DNA of 64,000 nucleotides from Granulicella mallensis MP5ACTX8 (GTDB taxonomy: Bacteria > Acidobacteriota > Terriglobia > Terriglobales > Acidobacteriaceae). The position numbers and the translations under genes are program-made. Shown piece after piece: positions 24,602 to 33,564 of the stretch (position 1 is the first letter of the stretch; each line of letters opens with the position of its first letter). The notes below the pieces were generated by a model. The model had not been told where the DNA came from and ran no database searches. It worked only from the letters and a program-made list of their open reading frames with translations. The stretch is taken from assembly GCF_000178955.2 (NCBI RefSeq), contig NC_016631.1, positions 620,001 to 684,000 of the forward strand, read 5' to 3'.

Positions 24602-25423
24602 ATGAATACGATCCTGCAAAAATATAACCGGAGAGCCGATGCGATCCGTTCGCTGCTCTGTGTCGGTCTCGACTCCGAGTTCAGTCGCCTCCCGGCGCGA
24701 TTTCAAGCTGCTAAACATCCTCAATTTGAATTCAATCAGTGGATCATTGAGCAAACCCACGCCTATGCTTCTTCGTTCAAGCCCAACATGGCTTTCTATG
24801 AGGCGCGTGGGACGCAGGGACTGGCAGAGCTGCAACTGACGATGCAGTATCTTCGCGAGGAACACCCGGAGATCGTAACGATCTGCGACGCGAAGCGCGC
24901 GGACATCGGCAACACGAATAGAGGGTATGTCGAGTCCATCTTCGATCAGTTCGGGTTCGACTCCATTACGCTACATCCTTATCTGGGTAAGGAAGCGCTC
25001 GCACCCTTTCTGGAGCGGAGCGACAAGGCATGCATCATCCTTTGCCGTACCTCAAATGCTGGAGCCGGAGAGTTCCAGGACCTGGAGACGAACGGCAAGC
25101 CGCTCTGGCAGGTCGTTGCCGAACGCGTGAGCCAGGAGTGGGATAGGGACGGAAACTGCATGCTCGTCGTGGGCGCGACCTACCCGGACGAGATGCGCAG
25201 GATACGCGCGGTGGCTCCGCAGACGACCTTCCTGGTTCCGGGTGTTGGAGCGCAGGGCGGAGATGTAGCCGCAGTGGTTTCAGCGGGACTCGATGCCGAA
25301 GGCCGTGGACTGATGATCAGCTCTTCGCGCGACATCATCTTCAGTGAAGATCCGGCAGCCTCTGCACGGGCTGTGCGCGATGCCATTAACGCAGCCAAGG
25401 AGGGCATCCATGTCTCTCGATAA
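24602..25423 (+). CDS. pyrF: Orotidine 5'-phosphate decarboxylase (type 2)
   Basis: 273 residues from ATG 24602 with AGGAAG before it. The catalytic DAKRADIGNTNRGY (Asp-Lys-Asp network) is complete; LLCVGLDSEF and FKPNMAFYEARG mark the long, type 2 form of the enzyme seen in Myxococcus and mycobacteria, rather than the 230-residue type 1. The C-terminal VPGVGAQGGDV and ISSSRDIIF bind the phosphate. It yields UMP from OMP. Overlaps pyrC by 14 nt. Confidence 0.92.
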   Translation: MNTILQKYNRRADAIRSLLCVGLDSEFSRLPARFQAAKHPQFEFNQWIIEQTHAYASSFKPNMAFYEARGTQGLAELQLTMQYLREEHPEIVTICDAKRADIGNTNRGYVESIFDQFGFDSITLHPYLGKEALAPFLERSDKACIILCRTSNAGAGEFQDLETNGKPLWQVVAERVSQEWDRDGNCMLVVGATYPDEMRRIRAVAPQTTFLVPGVGAQGGDVAAVVSAGLDAEGRGLMISSSRDIIFSEDPAASARAVRDAINAAKEGIHVSR

Positions 25424-26666
25424 AAGGCTTCGCATTGAAGGCAGAATCGCCAATCACGATCGCGAGTTCGAAGGTGCGATTGAGATCAATACGACTACGG
25501 GATTGATTGAGTATGTCGGCCCCAAAGAGGGAAGAAGCGACCTGGAGACCGAGGGGTGCATTCTCTTTCCCGGCTTTGGTGATCTGCACATTCATGCGCG
25601 TGAAGATGTCAGCGGAACGCAGTGCTACAAGGAAGACTTCGTCACCAACTCGAACGCTGCGATTCACGGCGGAGTCGTCCAGGTCGCGGATATGCCGAAC
25701 AATCCGGTCGCGCCCATCGACGATGAGAAGTACGCCGCCAAAGAGCTTCTCACGAAGAAGTCGGCGGTGCATGTCACGCTCTATGCCGGCATTGGCCCAC
25801 AGACGCAGCCTCTGCAGCGGCATGTGCCCTACAAGGCGTTTATGGGACCGTCCGTTGGCGATCTGTTCTTCCGTTCGCAGGCGCAGCTTGAAGAGGCTAT
25901 TGCGAACTATCGTGGAAGAAATGTCAGCTTTCACTGCGAAGATCCGGAGATCCTGGAAGCGCACAAGCACGCTCCTACGCATGAGCAGAAGCGCCCGGCA
26001 TCGGCGGAGATCACCGCGACAGAGTTCGCGCTGTACTTGATCGAGAAGTACGAGCTGGCCGGAAAGCTGTGCCACTACTCGACGGGAGACGGACTGAAGA
26101 AGATCGCCGCCGCTAAAGCTCGCGGTGTCCGCGTGACCTGCGAAGCGACTCCGCACCATCTGTTCTTCGATGACAGCATGCTCACGGACGAGAACCGGCT
26201 CTGGCTGCAGATGAATCCTCCGCTGCGTAGTCCGAGCGATCGCGTGGCCTTGATCGCCGCGTTGAAGAGCGGTCTGGTGGACTACATCGCGACTGACCAT
26301 GCTCCGCACACGATAGAAGAGAAGCTCAAAGGTGTGAGCGGCGTTCCACTCCTGGATACGTATGGCGCCTTCGCGACGTGGCTTATGGCAGAGCATGGCT
26401 TTACGGCGTGTGATATCTCGCGCGTCTGCGCCTACAACCCTGGGGTGTTCGTGCGCGAGTTTCTTCCCGCCAGCCTGGGGAAGGGCTTCGGACTGATTGC
26501 GCCGGGCTATGCGGCTTCGCTGACGATTTTGGATATGAAGGCGCCATATGCCGTTACCCGTGAGTCAGTCAAGACGAAGTGCGCCTGGTCGCCCTTCGAG
26601 GGCTATACTTTTCCCGGCAGCGTTCGCTACACGGTCCTGAACGGCCAAGTACATCAGGCTTCGTAA
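25410..26666 (+). CDS. pyrC: Dihydroorotase
   Basis: 418 residues. I use ATG 25410 (MSLDKRLRIEGR), directly after AAGGAGGG; a frame open from 25344 merely runs over pyrF. An amidohydrolase barrel: DLHIHARED supplies the HxH metal ligands, YKAFMGPSVGDL the probably carboxylated Lys, SFHCEDPEIL and LCHYSTGDGL the next His ligands, and YIATDHAPHT the Asp. It makes dihydroorotate from carbamoyl aspartate, the step before pyrD. The long class I type is usual when paired with a catalytic-only aspartate carbamoyltransferase. Confidence 0.9.
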   Translation: MSLDKRLRIEGRIANHDREFEGAIEINTTTGLIEYVGPKEGRSDLETEGCILFPGFGDLHIHAREDVSGTQCYKEDFVTNSNAAIHGGVVQVADMPNNPVAPIDDEKYAAKELLTKKSAVHVTLYAGIGPQTQPLQRHVPYKAFMGPSVGDLFFRSQAQLEEAIANYRGRNVSFHCEDPEILEAHKHAPTHEQKRPASAEITATEFALYLIEKYELAGKLCHYSTGDGLKKIAAAKARGVRVTCEATPHHLFFDDSMLTDENRLWLQMNPPLRSPSDRVALIAALKSGLVDYIATDHAPHTIEEKLKGVSGVPLLDTYGAFATWLMAEHGFTACDISRVCAYNPGVFVREFLPASLGKGFGLIAPGYAASLTILDMKAPYAVTRESVKTKCAWSPFEGYTFPGSVRYTVLNGQVHQAS

Positions 26667-26676
26667 AGTTTTACCT

Positions 26677-27603
26677 ATGCAAAAACTCAAGCACATCATC
26701 AGCACGACACAGCTACTCAATCGGCCACTGCAGGAGCACCTGTTCGCGTCCGCCGCACAGATGGAACGCGACGATGCGCAGCGCACCCTGGCGCGTCCGT
26801 TGAGCGGAAGAATCCTGGCGACGATCTTCTATGAGCCGAGTACGAGGACGAGGCTGTCCTTTGAAGCGGCCATGCAGAAGCTTGGCGGTGGCGTTCTTAC
26901 TGTCGAGAATGCGCGAGATAGCTCTTCCGCGACGAAGGGTGAGTCCATCGCCGACTCTATCCGCGTGATCAGCGGTTATGCGGATGTGATCGCTCTGCGC
27001 CACTTTGAAGAAGGCACGGCAAAGATCGCGGCAAAGATGTCTCCCGTGCCGTTGATCAATGCGGGCGATGGTATCGGAGAGCATCCGACACAGGCGCTTG
27101 CTGATATTTATACGATCGAGAAAGAGTTGGGTGGCAGGGAAGGCCTGCGCGTTGCGCTGGTCGGGGACCTGCTCTACGGAAGAACGATTCACTCGCTGCT
27201 TCCGCTGCTCTGCCTGTATCCGGGCGTGCAGATCGACCTGGTGTCGCCTGCGCAACTGCGCCTGCCGGCGAAGTACATTCAGCATCTCGAGCGGAAGGGT
27301 GTGAACTTCAGGGAGAGCGACAAGCTTGGAGCCAGCATCAAGTCGGCGGACGTGATCTATGTCACGCGCGTTCAGAAGGAGCGGTTCGAATCGCCGCAGG
27401 AGTACGAGGCGATCAAGGACGTCTACCTGATCGACTCGAAGATTGCCGACAAGCTGAAGCGGCACGCTATCATTATGCACGCCCTGCCGCGGGTCAACGA
27501 GATCGCTCCAGAGGTAGACTCGAACTCGCGTGCAGCCTATTTCCGCCAGGCGAAGAATGCGTTGTATATTCGCATGGCGCTCTTGAATTATCTGCTGGCG
27601 TAG
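26677..27603 (+). CDS. pyrB: Aspartate carbamoyltransferase catalytic subunit
   Basis: 308 residues, ATG 26677, ten bases after pyrC. The carbamoyl-phosphate loop FYEPSTRTRLSFEAAM and the SSATKGESIADSIRVISGYADVIALRH segment (with the catalytic 80s-loop SxxKGES) are intact; INAGDGIGEHPTQALADIYTI and the C-terminal MHALPRVNEIAPEV bind aspartate. No pyrI regulatory chain is present nearby, so it probably acts as a trimer. It starts the pathway but is last in the operon; carAB and pyrR are absent here. Confidence 0.94.
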   Translation: MQKLKHIISTTQLLNRPLQEHLFASAAQMERDDAQRTLARPLSGRILATIFYEPSTRTRLSFEAAMQKLGGGVLTVENARDSSSATKGESIADSIRVISGYADVIALRHFEEGTAKIAAKMSPVPLINAGDGIGEHPTQALADIYTIEKELGGREGLRVALVGDLLYGRTIHSLLPLLCLYPGVQIDLVSPAQLRLPAKYIQHLERKGVNFRESDKLGASIKSADVIYVTRVQKERFESPQEYEAIKDVYLIDSKIADKLKRHAIIMHALPRVNEIAPEVDSNSRAAYFRQAKNALYIRMALLNYLLA

Positions 27604-27697
27604 TGAGGGCGACCGAATCTTCGATTAAGAAACCCCGGAGCGTTCGCCAGAATCACATATTCAAGGAAACGGATTACTGAACCAGGAGGAAAGAACG

Positions 27698-28216
27698 ATG
27701 GCAAAGAAAAAGGATCTGCTCGCACGCCGCAAGGCTCCATTGACGACTCCCAGCGATATCGCCCCAGCGGCGGTTAAGAACATCACAGGCGCTCTGAATG
27801 CGCTGCTGGCGGATGTATTCGCGCTGTATCTCAAGACCAAGAACTTCCACTGGCACATGAGCGGCCCGCACTTCCGCGACTATCATCTGCTGCTCGATGA
27901 GCAGGGCGAACAGATCTTTGCCATTACAGACGATATCGCTGAGCGTGTACGCAAGATCGGCGGCATCACCGTGCGCTCCATCGGCCAGATCTCTCGCTTG
28001 CAGCGCATCAAGGACAACGATGCCGAGTACGTGGACCCGCTGGATATGTTGAGCGAGCTTCGCGAGGACAACAAGGCACTCGTTCTGAGCATGCGCGCTG
28101 CGCACGATCTCTGCGATGAAGCCGGCGACGTCGCAACGACCAGCCTGCTCGAGAACTGGATCGATGAAGCACAGCGCCGTAGCTGGTTCCTGTTCGAGAC
28201 CACGCGGAAAGGCTAA
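27698..28216 (+). CDS. dps: Dps-type ferritin-like DNA-protection protein
   Basis: 172 residues from ATG 27698 with AGGAGG upstream. A basic, flexible N-terminus (MAKKKDLLARRKAPL) suits DNA binding. A four-helix ferritin fold follows: NALLADVFALYLKTKNFHWHMSGPHFRDYHLLLDEQGEQIFAITDDIAERVRKIGG contains the dodecamer ferroxidase ligands (His in FHWH, the later Asp/Glu in DEQ). It would oxidise iron with peroxide and store it in a shell. Monocistronic; it ends at a 23-bp terminator stem shared with the convergent gene. Confidence 0.9.
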   Translation: MAKKKDLLARRKAPLTTPSDIAPAAVKNITGALNALLADVFALYLKTKNFHWHMSGPHFRDYHLLLDEQGEQIFAITDDIAERVRKIGGITVRSIGQISRLQRIKDNDAEYVDPLDMLSELREDNKALVLSMRAAHDLCDEAGDVATTSLLENWIDEAQRRSWFLFETTRKG

Positions 28217-28231
28217 GCAGCTTTCGCCAAT

Positions 28232-28282
28232 GCACCAAGTACAAGAGGCATACCGCAAAGGTATGCCTCTTGTACTTGGTGC
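28232..28282. terminator. Long bidirectional terminator between dps and the VWFA gene
   Basis: The 23-bp stem 28232-28254 pairs without mismatch with 28260-28282 around the loop gcaaa. Its 3' side ends 12 bp before the stop codon of the convergent gene. Unusually long for an intrinsic terminator and lacking a T-run. Confidence 0.65.
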
Positions 28283-28294
28283 GCTGAGGTTGGC

Positions 28295-29842
28295 TTATGG
28301 CTTGTCCACGTCCGCTGTGCCGATTCGTCCGCTGGTGGAGTCGCGCACGATCACGCGCAGACGCACGGTGCCGGGCGGAACATCGAAGGGTACGTGGAAC
28401 ACCTTATCGGGGTCGTTGGTCAGCGGAGACTCGGAGCCGGTGCGTGAGGTGAACTCATGCGTGACGTGGCTGAGCGCCTTGCCCTTCGCGTTGAAGCTCG
28501 CGATCATGAGCGTCATGTGGGCCAGTTGATGTGTGCCGTCTGTATCGCTTTTCCAGGCGAGCATGCCCGGAGGCAATGAGATATCCCACACATTGCCGGT
28601 GCCGCGCGCGGCGCTGATCTTCAGGCCGCTGTAGGACATCGTGCTGTACGCGGCGTTCGACATATCCATCTCCAGCCTGGCCCGTGCCTGTTTCTCCGAC
28701 AGGTCTTTGGTGATTAGAAAATCTTCCTGCTCGTGGAGAGACTCGGGGTAGTAGCCGCTGCGGGTGGTGGCCAGCAGCTTCGGGTTTTTCATCCTGATGG
28801 AGATGTTGCGGTACTTCGTCGGATCGTCCGACGCTGAAGTCGGCGTGTAGGCGAGAGTGTAGTACTGCGCACCGCGGTCGACGCTGGAGGCGATCTCATG
28901 CTCCACGTCGTTGTTGTTGTAAAAGTACGCGCCGCCCGTCGCGGTGGTAAGCCCTGCAAAGCTGATCTCGTCTGCAAAGGGGTTGATGTCGTCGCTCACC
29001 CCTGTGACGTTGCCATCGGGGTCGAAGGACGCGCTCGGGGCAACCGAAGACAGGCCCATCGGATCGATTCCGTAGAGCGTGACGCGCGCCGCAAGCAGCG
29101 TGTTCGTTACGCTCCGGGTGACGGCTTCGAGTTTGACGAGGGTGTCGGGATCCGTGTCCATCATGCTGACGCCCGGAAATCCTTTGCCGAGCCACACCAC
29201 ATTTTTGCGTCCGGAATATCCGGTCGAAGCCTGTGCAATCTGGATCAGCGCCACCAGCGACTGCGCCAGTTGTGCCTCGGTATCGCCGCGCATCACCTTC
29301 CCCGGAAGCTGCGGTAAGTGCTTGTGCGCGATCTCGAGCAGAGAGCTACGATCCTGGGTGTAGTCGTGCAGCATGGTGAACTTGGTATCGGTCACGGCCA
29401 GCAGCATGGTGGGCTGCTTCAGTACTTCGGGCTGGTTGTCCAGGTACTTCAGCAACTGCTGGCGCCCGTAGGCCTCATCCATGAACTGTGTGTTCAACTC
29501 ATCGATGACGAGAATCGTGACCGGTGCATCGCCGATATTCTTCAGGTCTGCGGAAGAGTGCACCAGCGGTGTCTTCGTCTGCGGGAGCTGGTGCTGCGAG
29601 GGTGCCTCAAAGCTCACGATGCGCTGCGGCACCTTGTCTTCGCGAACGATGAAGTCGTCCTTCGACAGGTTCGTGATGATGTCGCCCTTCTGGTTCGTCA
29701 CGACGACGTCCAGCACAACGATGCGCGCCTTTACATGCAGTGTGGTCGTACTGTTCAAGGGCGCTGCTTCCTGTGCCGTGATTGCGACAGGCAGCAGCAA
29801 GAGCAGCATCAAGGCAGAGAGACGGGTCAGCTTGGATTGCAT
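28295..29842 (-). CDS. Secreted VWFA-related protein of the acidobacterial type
   Basis: About 515 residues from ATG 29842 (MQSKLTRL), after AAAGGTG; an in-frame GTG at 29857 is possible. The signal peptide SALMLLLLLPVAITAQ is clear. The domain begins with the marker of the acidobacterial VWFA family (TLHVKARIVVLDVVVTNQKGDIITNLSKDDFIVREDKVPQRIVSFE), followed by a von Willebrand A fold: TILVIDELNTQFMDEAYGRQQLLKYL (partly altered metal site DELNT instead of DxSxS), KNVVWLGKGFPG and a tail with YYTLAYTP. Many paralogues exist in Acidobacteria and the function is unknown; surface adhesion is a guess. Confidence 0.8.
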   Translation of the reverse strand: MQSKLTRLSALMLLLLLPVAITAQEAAPLNSTTTLHVKARIVVLDVVVTNQKGDIITNLSKDDFIVREDKVPQRIVSFEAPSQHQLPQTKTPLVHSSADLKNIGDAPVTILVIDELNTQFMDEAYGRQQLLKYLDNQPEVLKQPTMLLAVTDTKFTMLHDYTQDRSSLLEIAHKHLPQLPGKVMRGDTEAQLAQSLVALIQIAQASTGYSGRKNVVWLGKGFPGVSMMDTDPDTLVKLEAVTRSVTNTLLAARVTLYGIDPMGLSSVAPSASFDPDGNVTGVSDDINPFADEISFAGLTTATGGAYFYNNNDVEHEIASSVDRGAQYYTLAYTPTSASDDPTKYRNISIRMKNPKLLATTRSGYYPESLHEQEDFLITKDLSEKQARARLEMDMSNAAYSTMSYSGLKISAARGTGNVWDISLPPGMLAWKSDTDGTHQLAHMTLMIASFNAKGKALSHVTHEFTSRTGSESPLTNDPDKVFHVPFDVPPGTVRLRVIVRDSTSGRIGTADVDKP

Positions 29843-29980
29843 TTCTATGTTCGACACCTTTATAGCTGGGGAAGTTGCGACAGGTCGCCCGGTGTTTGAC
29901 GCTGTGGGTCGAGCATAAGTTCTGTCTGTGACGGAAATCTTTGTGATTCGTGGATGTCCCTAAATGTTCTTATCTGTTCT

Positions 29981-30238
29981 CCCACAGAAACGTCATCCTG
30001 AGCGAAGCGCCTCGCGCTTTGCGAGGTGCGTCCGTTCGACTAGGCTCAGGACCGAAGGACCCCGAAGGTCTTTATCTCACCCCAAAACGTCGGGACCTTC
30101 TCCACCACGAAGGTCCAGGCTCGAGCGCTCGAGGTAGAAAAGGGGAAAAGAGTATGGGCAAGATTGCAAGCATCGGGGTCCTTCGACTACGCGTCCCCAA
30201 AGGCCGGGACGCTTCGCTCAGGATGACGTTTCTGTGGG
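29981..30238. repeat. Repeat family 2, full copy B with 29-bp terminal inverted repeats
   Basis: 258 bp. The left end 29981-30009 is the exact reverse complement of the right end 30210-30238 (29 bp; it reads cccacagaaacgtcatcctg then agcgaagcg). A 14-bp palindrome ctcgagcgctcgag (30120-30133) lies inside. Related elements: 7045-7175 and 63091-63690. No open frame of note, so a non-autonomous MITE-like repeat is likely. It fills the gap 29843-30282. Confidence 0.85.
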
Positions 30239-30282
30239 GGAACGGAATAAGAACACAATGGCACATCGATCTTAATTGCGCG

Positions 30283-31785
30283 CTAAGCGTAGTCTTCGCG
30301 GGCTGTTGCATCGGAGCCTTCTCCAACCTTCAGGGAACGGAGCAGGAGTGTCAGCGAAGTGCTGATTAGAAGGTTCAGCAAAAGGGCGGGCACGGCAGCG
30401 TACATCGCATAGGTTCCACCGAAGAGATGCAGCGGATACACGGAGCTCTTCAACCCCAGGGAGGCGGCCATCTGCGTTCCCCAGAACATGCCTGCGGCCC
30501 AGCCGCACAGCAGTGCCCAGGGGTTCATCCAGCGGGTGAAGGCTCCGATGACGACCGAGGGAAATAACTGGGCGATCCAGATGCCGCCGAGCAGTTGCAT
30601 TTCGATGGCGTACGGTGTGGGCAGCTTGAGCACAAAGGCCAGCGCGCCAAATTTTACGGCGAGGCTTACGATCTTGGCCGTAGTCGATTCGCCGCGGTCG
30701 CTCAACCTGGTGCGGCGGAACTCACCCAGCAGATTGCGGGTGAAGAGGTTTGCCGCGGCAATCGACATGATGGCGGCGGGCACCAGGGCACCGACAGCGA
30801 TGGCTGCCAGGCAGAAGCCGGCAAACCACTCGGGAAACATCTTGAGGAAGAGCAGTGGAACGGCGGCGCTGGTGTCCTTCGTCGCCACGCCTGCAGCCAG
30901 GGCGATGAATCCGAGCAGGGCAACCAGCCCCAGCAGAAAGCTGTACGCGGGCAACAGCGCCGCGTTGCGGCGGATGACGTTGCCGTCCTTCGCGCTGAGG
31001 ATGGCTGTCGCGGTGTGCGGATAGAGCATCAGCGCGATGGCGCTGCCGATGGCCAATGTTGAGTAGCCGAGAAACTGCTGGGGTCGCAGGAAGATCGATC
31101 CCGGAGGTGTATGCAGGGAGAGCTGCTGGTTTGCGACGGCGAAGATATGCGCGTAGCCCCCGAGCTTGATCGGCAGAAGGATGATCGCGGCGGCGACCAT
31201 GATGTATAGCATCACGTCTTTGACGATGGCGATGACCGCGGGCGCACGCAGACCGCTCGAGTAGGTGTAAGCCGCGAGCACGAGGAAGGCGATTACCAGC
31301 GGCGTTTCGCCGTGCAGGCCCATCGCGCTGAAGACGACGCGCATGCCTACGAGCTGCAGCGCGATGTAGGGCATCAGCGCTAGGATGCCGGTGACGGCAA
31401 TCGCCACGGCGAGCCAGCGATTGCCGTAGCGTCCACGCACGAAGTCGGCCAGCGTCACATAGCCGTTGCGCTGGCATACGCGCCACAGCCTCGGCATTAC
31501 GACCATCATGTAGGGGTAGGCGATGATGACATAGGGCAAGGCGAAGAAGCCCATGGCGCCCGCGCCGTAGAGCGCTGCGGGGACGGCAATCACCGTGTAG
31601 GCCGTGTAGAGATCGCCACCGACCAGGAACCACGTAATCCATGTGCCGAAGCTGCGTCCGGCGAGACCCCATTCTTCCAGCGAGTGCATCCCGGCATCGG
31701 GTCTGCGCCAGCGCGCGGCCATAAAGCCTGCCACCGTGACGAAGAGAAAGAAGAAGCAGAAGACCGCGAGGGCTGTGGTGTGCAT
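30283..31785 (-). CDS. Sodium:solute symporter family transporter
   Basis: 500 residues, ATG 31785 (MHTTALAVFCFFFLFVTVAGFMAARWRR); the frame is open further upstream but the hydrophobic first helix fits this start. About 13 membrane segments. SSS family marks: EEWGLAGRSFGTWITWFLVGGDLYTAYTVIAVPAALYG near the N-terminus, LADFVRGRYGNRWLAVAIAVTGILALMPYIALQLVG, and GALVPAAIMSIAAANLFTRNL. The pattern is closest to monocarboxylate/MctP-type permeases, but the substrate is not determinable. The downstream gene is lacking and the upstream gene on the same strand is a lipoprotein separated by a repeat. Confidence 0.82.
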   Translation of the reverse strand: MHTTALAVFCFFFLFVTVAGFMAARWRRPDAGMHSLEEWGLAGRSFGTWITWFLVGGDLYTAYTVIAVPAALYGAGAMGFFALPYVIIAYPYMMVVMPRLWRVCQRNGYVTLADFVRGRYGNRWLAVAIAVTGILALMPYIALQLVGMRVVFSAMGLHGETPLVIAFLVLAAYTYSSGLRAPAVIAIVKDVMLYIMVAAAIILLPIKLGGYAHIFAVANQQLSLHTPPGSIFLRPQQFLGYSTLAIGSAIALMLYPHTATAILSAKDGNVIRRNAALLPAYSFLLGLVALLGFIALAAGVATKDTSAAVPLLFLKMFPEWFAGFCLAAIAVGALVPAAIMSIAAANLFTRNLLGEFRRTRLSDRGESTTAKIVSLAVKFGALAFVLKLPTPYAIEMQLLGGIWIAQLFPSVVIGAFTRWMNPWALLCGWAAGMFWGTQMAASLGLKSSVYPLHLFGGTYAMYAAVPALLLNLLISTSLTLLLRSLKVGEGSDATAREDYA

Positions 31786-31804
31786 AGGGAGTTGGTGGTG
31801 GTTC

Positions 31805-31872
31805 AGCAGGAAACAGGAAGTAGGAAACAGCTTTGTGCTATGACACTCCAACCCGTTCGGCTGTTTCCTGCT
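31805..31872. repeat. GAAACAG-type inverted repeat
   Basis: agcaggaaacag (31805-31816) is the reverse complement of ctgtttcctgct (31861-31872), with a second aggaaacag copy in the loop. Related repeats lie at 33564-33642 and, more weakly, around 35812-35850, 38465-38530 and 42825-42855. Confidence 0.6.
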
Positions 31873-32404
31873 ACTGAAGCTTTCCGTCGTTCAGGTCGTA
31901 GACTACGATGCCGAGATCGTTGAGGGTTCCAACGGCGGTCTCCATGGTGCGGCGGATCTGGGGCTGCGCGCTGGCTGGGACCTTGTGCGCTTCTTCAATC
32001 GCGATGACACGACCGTAGGGCCAGGAAGTTTGTGGGACCGCGCTGATGGCCTCGCCCAGCTTCTCCATGCTCAAGTTCAGCTCCTGCCTCCGCGCGCCGA
32101 CAGGGCGAAGGATGCCGCCTGCACCATAGTCGCTGGTGTTGGCGTCAGCCAACAGGACGTGTAGGGTTACCATGCCGGCCTGTACGGTGACGTAGGGGTT
32201 TTCCCAGCTTTCATAGGTATGCACCGCCATGTATCGGTTTTTCGAGGGTGGAGGGATGCTATCCAACTGCTCCCGTTCTGCTTCTAACACTGCATGCTGG
32301 TCGGCGACGGCCTGAGCGCTGGCAGGGGCCGAGGTGGAGTGTCCGTGGCAACCGGCGAGGGGCAGGACAAGCAGAAGAGAGAGGCAGAGGGCGCGTGTAT
32401 TCAC
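31871..32404 (-). CDS. Small lipoprotein of unknown function
   Basis: 177 residues. MNTRALCLSLLLVLPLAGC is a lipoprotein signal with lipobox PLAGC, followed by a Ser/Ala linker. The mature part contains KNRYMAVHTYESWENPYVTVQAGMVTLHVLLADANTSD and LNLSMEKLGEAISAVPQTSWPYGRVIAIEEAHKVP, with a helical end. I recognise no family. Probably transcribed with the symporter gene downstream, though an inverted repeat lies between. Divergent from the gene at 32512. Confidence 0.65.
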   Translation of the reverse strand: MNTRALCLSLLLVLPLAGCHGHSTSAPASAQAVADQHAVLEAEREQLDSIPPPSKNRYMAVHTYESWENPYVTVQAGMVTLHVLLADANTSDYGAGGILRPVGARRQELNLSMEKLGEAISAVPQTSWPYGRVIAIEEAHKVPASAQPQIRRTMETAVGTLNDLGIVVYDLNDGKLQ

Positions 32405-32511
32405 CGCAACAGGATAACAAGCGCCGCTTTGGCTGCGTTTTAGAAATTGGGGGAGAACTCGTGGTGTTCGGCTATTCTCAGAGGATGTGGAGTACCCGAA
32501 CTACGGGCGAC

Positions 32512-33564
32512 ATGGACCGTTGGTGGCGCCTGCCGGTTTCGGAGCTTCTGCTCGCGTGCGTCTTTCTGTGGTTTTTGCCAGTTCTGGCCTGTGCCCAGCA
32601 GCCATCCTTGCCTGCAACCTCGCCACAAGCCATAACGCCTCAAGGACAGCTTCCTGGAAGCATCAGCGGCATCGTGATCGATGTTGGGGAAACTGTCGTC
32701 GCAGGGGCCCATGTGACGCTTGTGACGGGGAGCTCAGCGCAGGCGCGCGAAGCGACGACCGACGCCGGTGGCGCTTTTGTCTTTCCGGACGTAGCAGCGG
32801 GAGACTTCAAGCTCACGGTCACCTGCGAAGGGCTCGAACCCACCCTCACCTCGGGAACCATGCAGGCTGGTGAAACCTATCTGGTTCCGAAGATTGTTCT
32901 ACGCGTGGCCACCGCCCATTCGAGCGTGGATGTATCGCTCTCGCGCTACGACGTGGCGGAGCCGGAGGTAAAGGCCGAGGAGAAGCAGCGGCTGGTGGGC
33001 GCTATCCCCAACTACTACGTTGCCTATGACTGGAACGCCCCTCCGATGGCGAAGAGACAGAAGTTCGAGCTTGCGTGGAAGTCCACGATCGATCCTTCGA
33101 GCTTTATCATCGAAGCCGGATTTGCAGGAATCCAGCAGGCACAGAACGATTATCCCGGCTTTGGACAGGGAGCGGAAGGCTACGGGAAGCGCTTTGGCGC
33201 TGGTATGGCCACAGAGAGTACTGGCAATATTCTTGGCGGTGCTGTGTTTCCGATTCTCTTCCGGCAGGACCCGCGATACTTTTACAAAGGCACCGGCAGC
33301 TTCTGGTCACGGGCAGGTTATGCGCTGTCGACGGCGGTCATCATCCGTGGCGATAACGGGCGCTGGCAGCCGAGCTACTCCGGCATCCTGGGCAACTTCA
33401 GTGCCGCAGGCCTCTCGAACCTTTACTATCCTGCCAGCAGCCGCCAGGGTGCGGGGCTGACGATCTCCAACGGGGTGGTCGGCATAGCCTTCAATGGCGC
33501 GAGCAACCTGTTGCAGGAGTTCGTCCTGCGTAAGCTCACAACGCATTCAAGCAGCAAACCGTAG
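32512..33564 (+). CDS. Secreted carboxypeptidase-regulatory-like domain protein
   Basis: 350 residues from ATG 32512; in-frame ATG 32485 has its GAGG too close, and the frame open from 32248 crosses the divergent lipoprotein gene. The signal is RLPVSELLLACVFLWFLPVLACAQ. Residues about 48-130 form a CarboxypepD_reg beta-sandwich (GSISGIVIDVGETVVAGAHVTLVTG, TTDAGGAFVFPDVAAGDFKLTV). The rest (IPNYYVAYDWNAPPMAKRQKFELAWKSTIDP, GNILGGAVFPILFRQDPRYFYKG) is a hydrophobic domain resembling an outer-membrane-associated family common in Acidobacteria. No catalytic function visible. Convergent with an enoyl-CoA hydratase gene. Confidence 0.7.
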   Translation: MDRWWRLPVSELLLACVFLWFLPVLACAQQPSLPATSPQAITPQGQLPGSISGIVIDVGETVVAGAHVTLVTGSSAQAREATTDAGGAFVFPDVAAGDFKLTVTCEGLEPTLTSGTMQAGETYLVPKIVLRVATAHSSVDVSLSRYDVAEPEVKAEEKQRLVGAIPNYYVAYDWNAPPMAKRQKFELAWKSTIDPSSFIIEAGFAGIQQAQNDYPGFGQGAEGYGKRFGAGMATESTGNILGGAVFPILFRQDPRYFYKGTGSFWSRAGYALSTAVIIRGDNGRWQPSYSGILGNFSAAGLSNLYYPASSRQGAGLTISNGVVGIAFNGASNLLQEFVLRKLTTHSSSKP

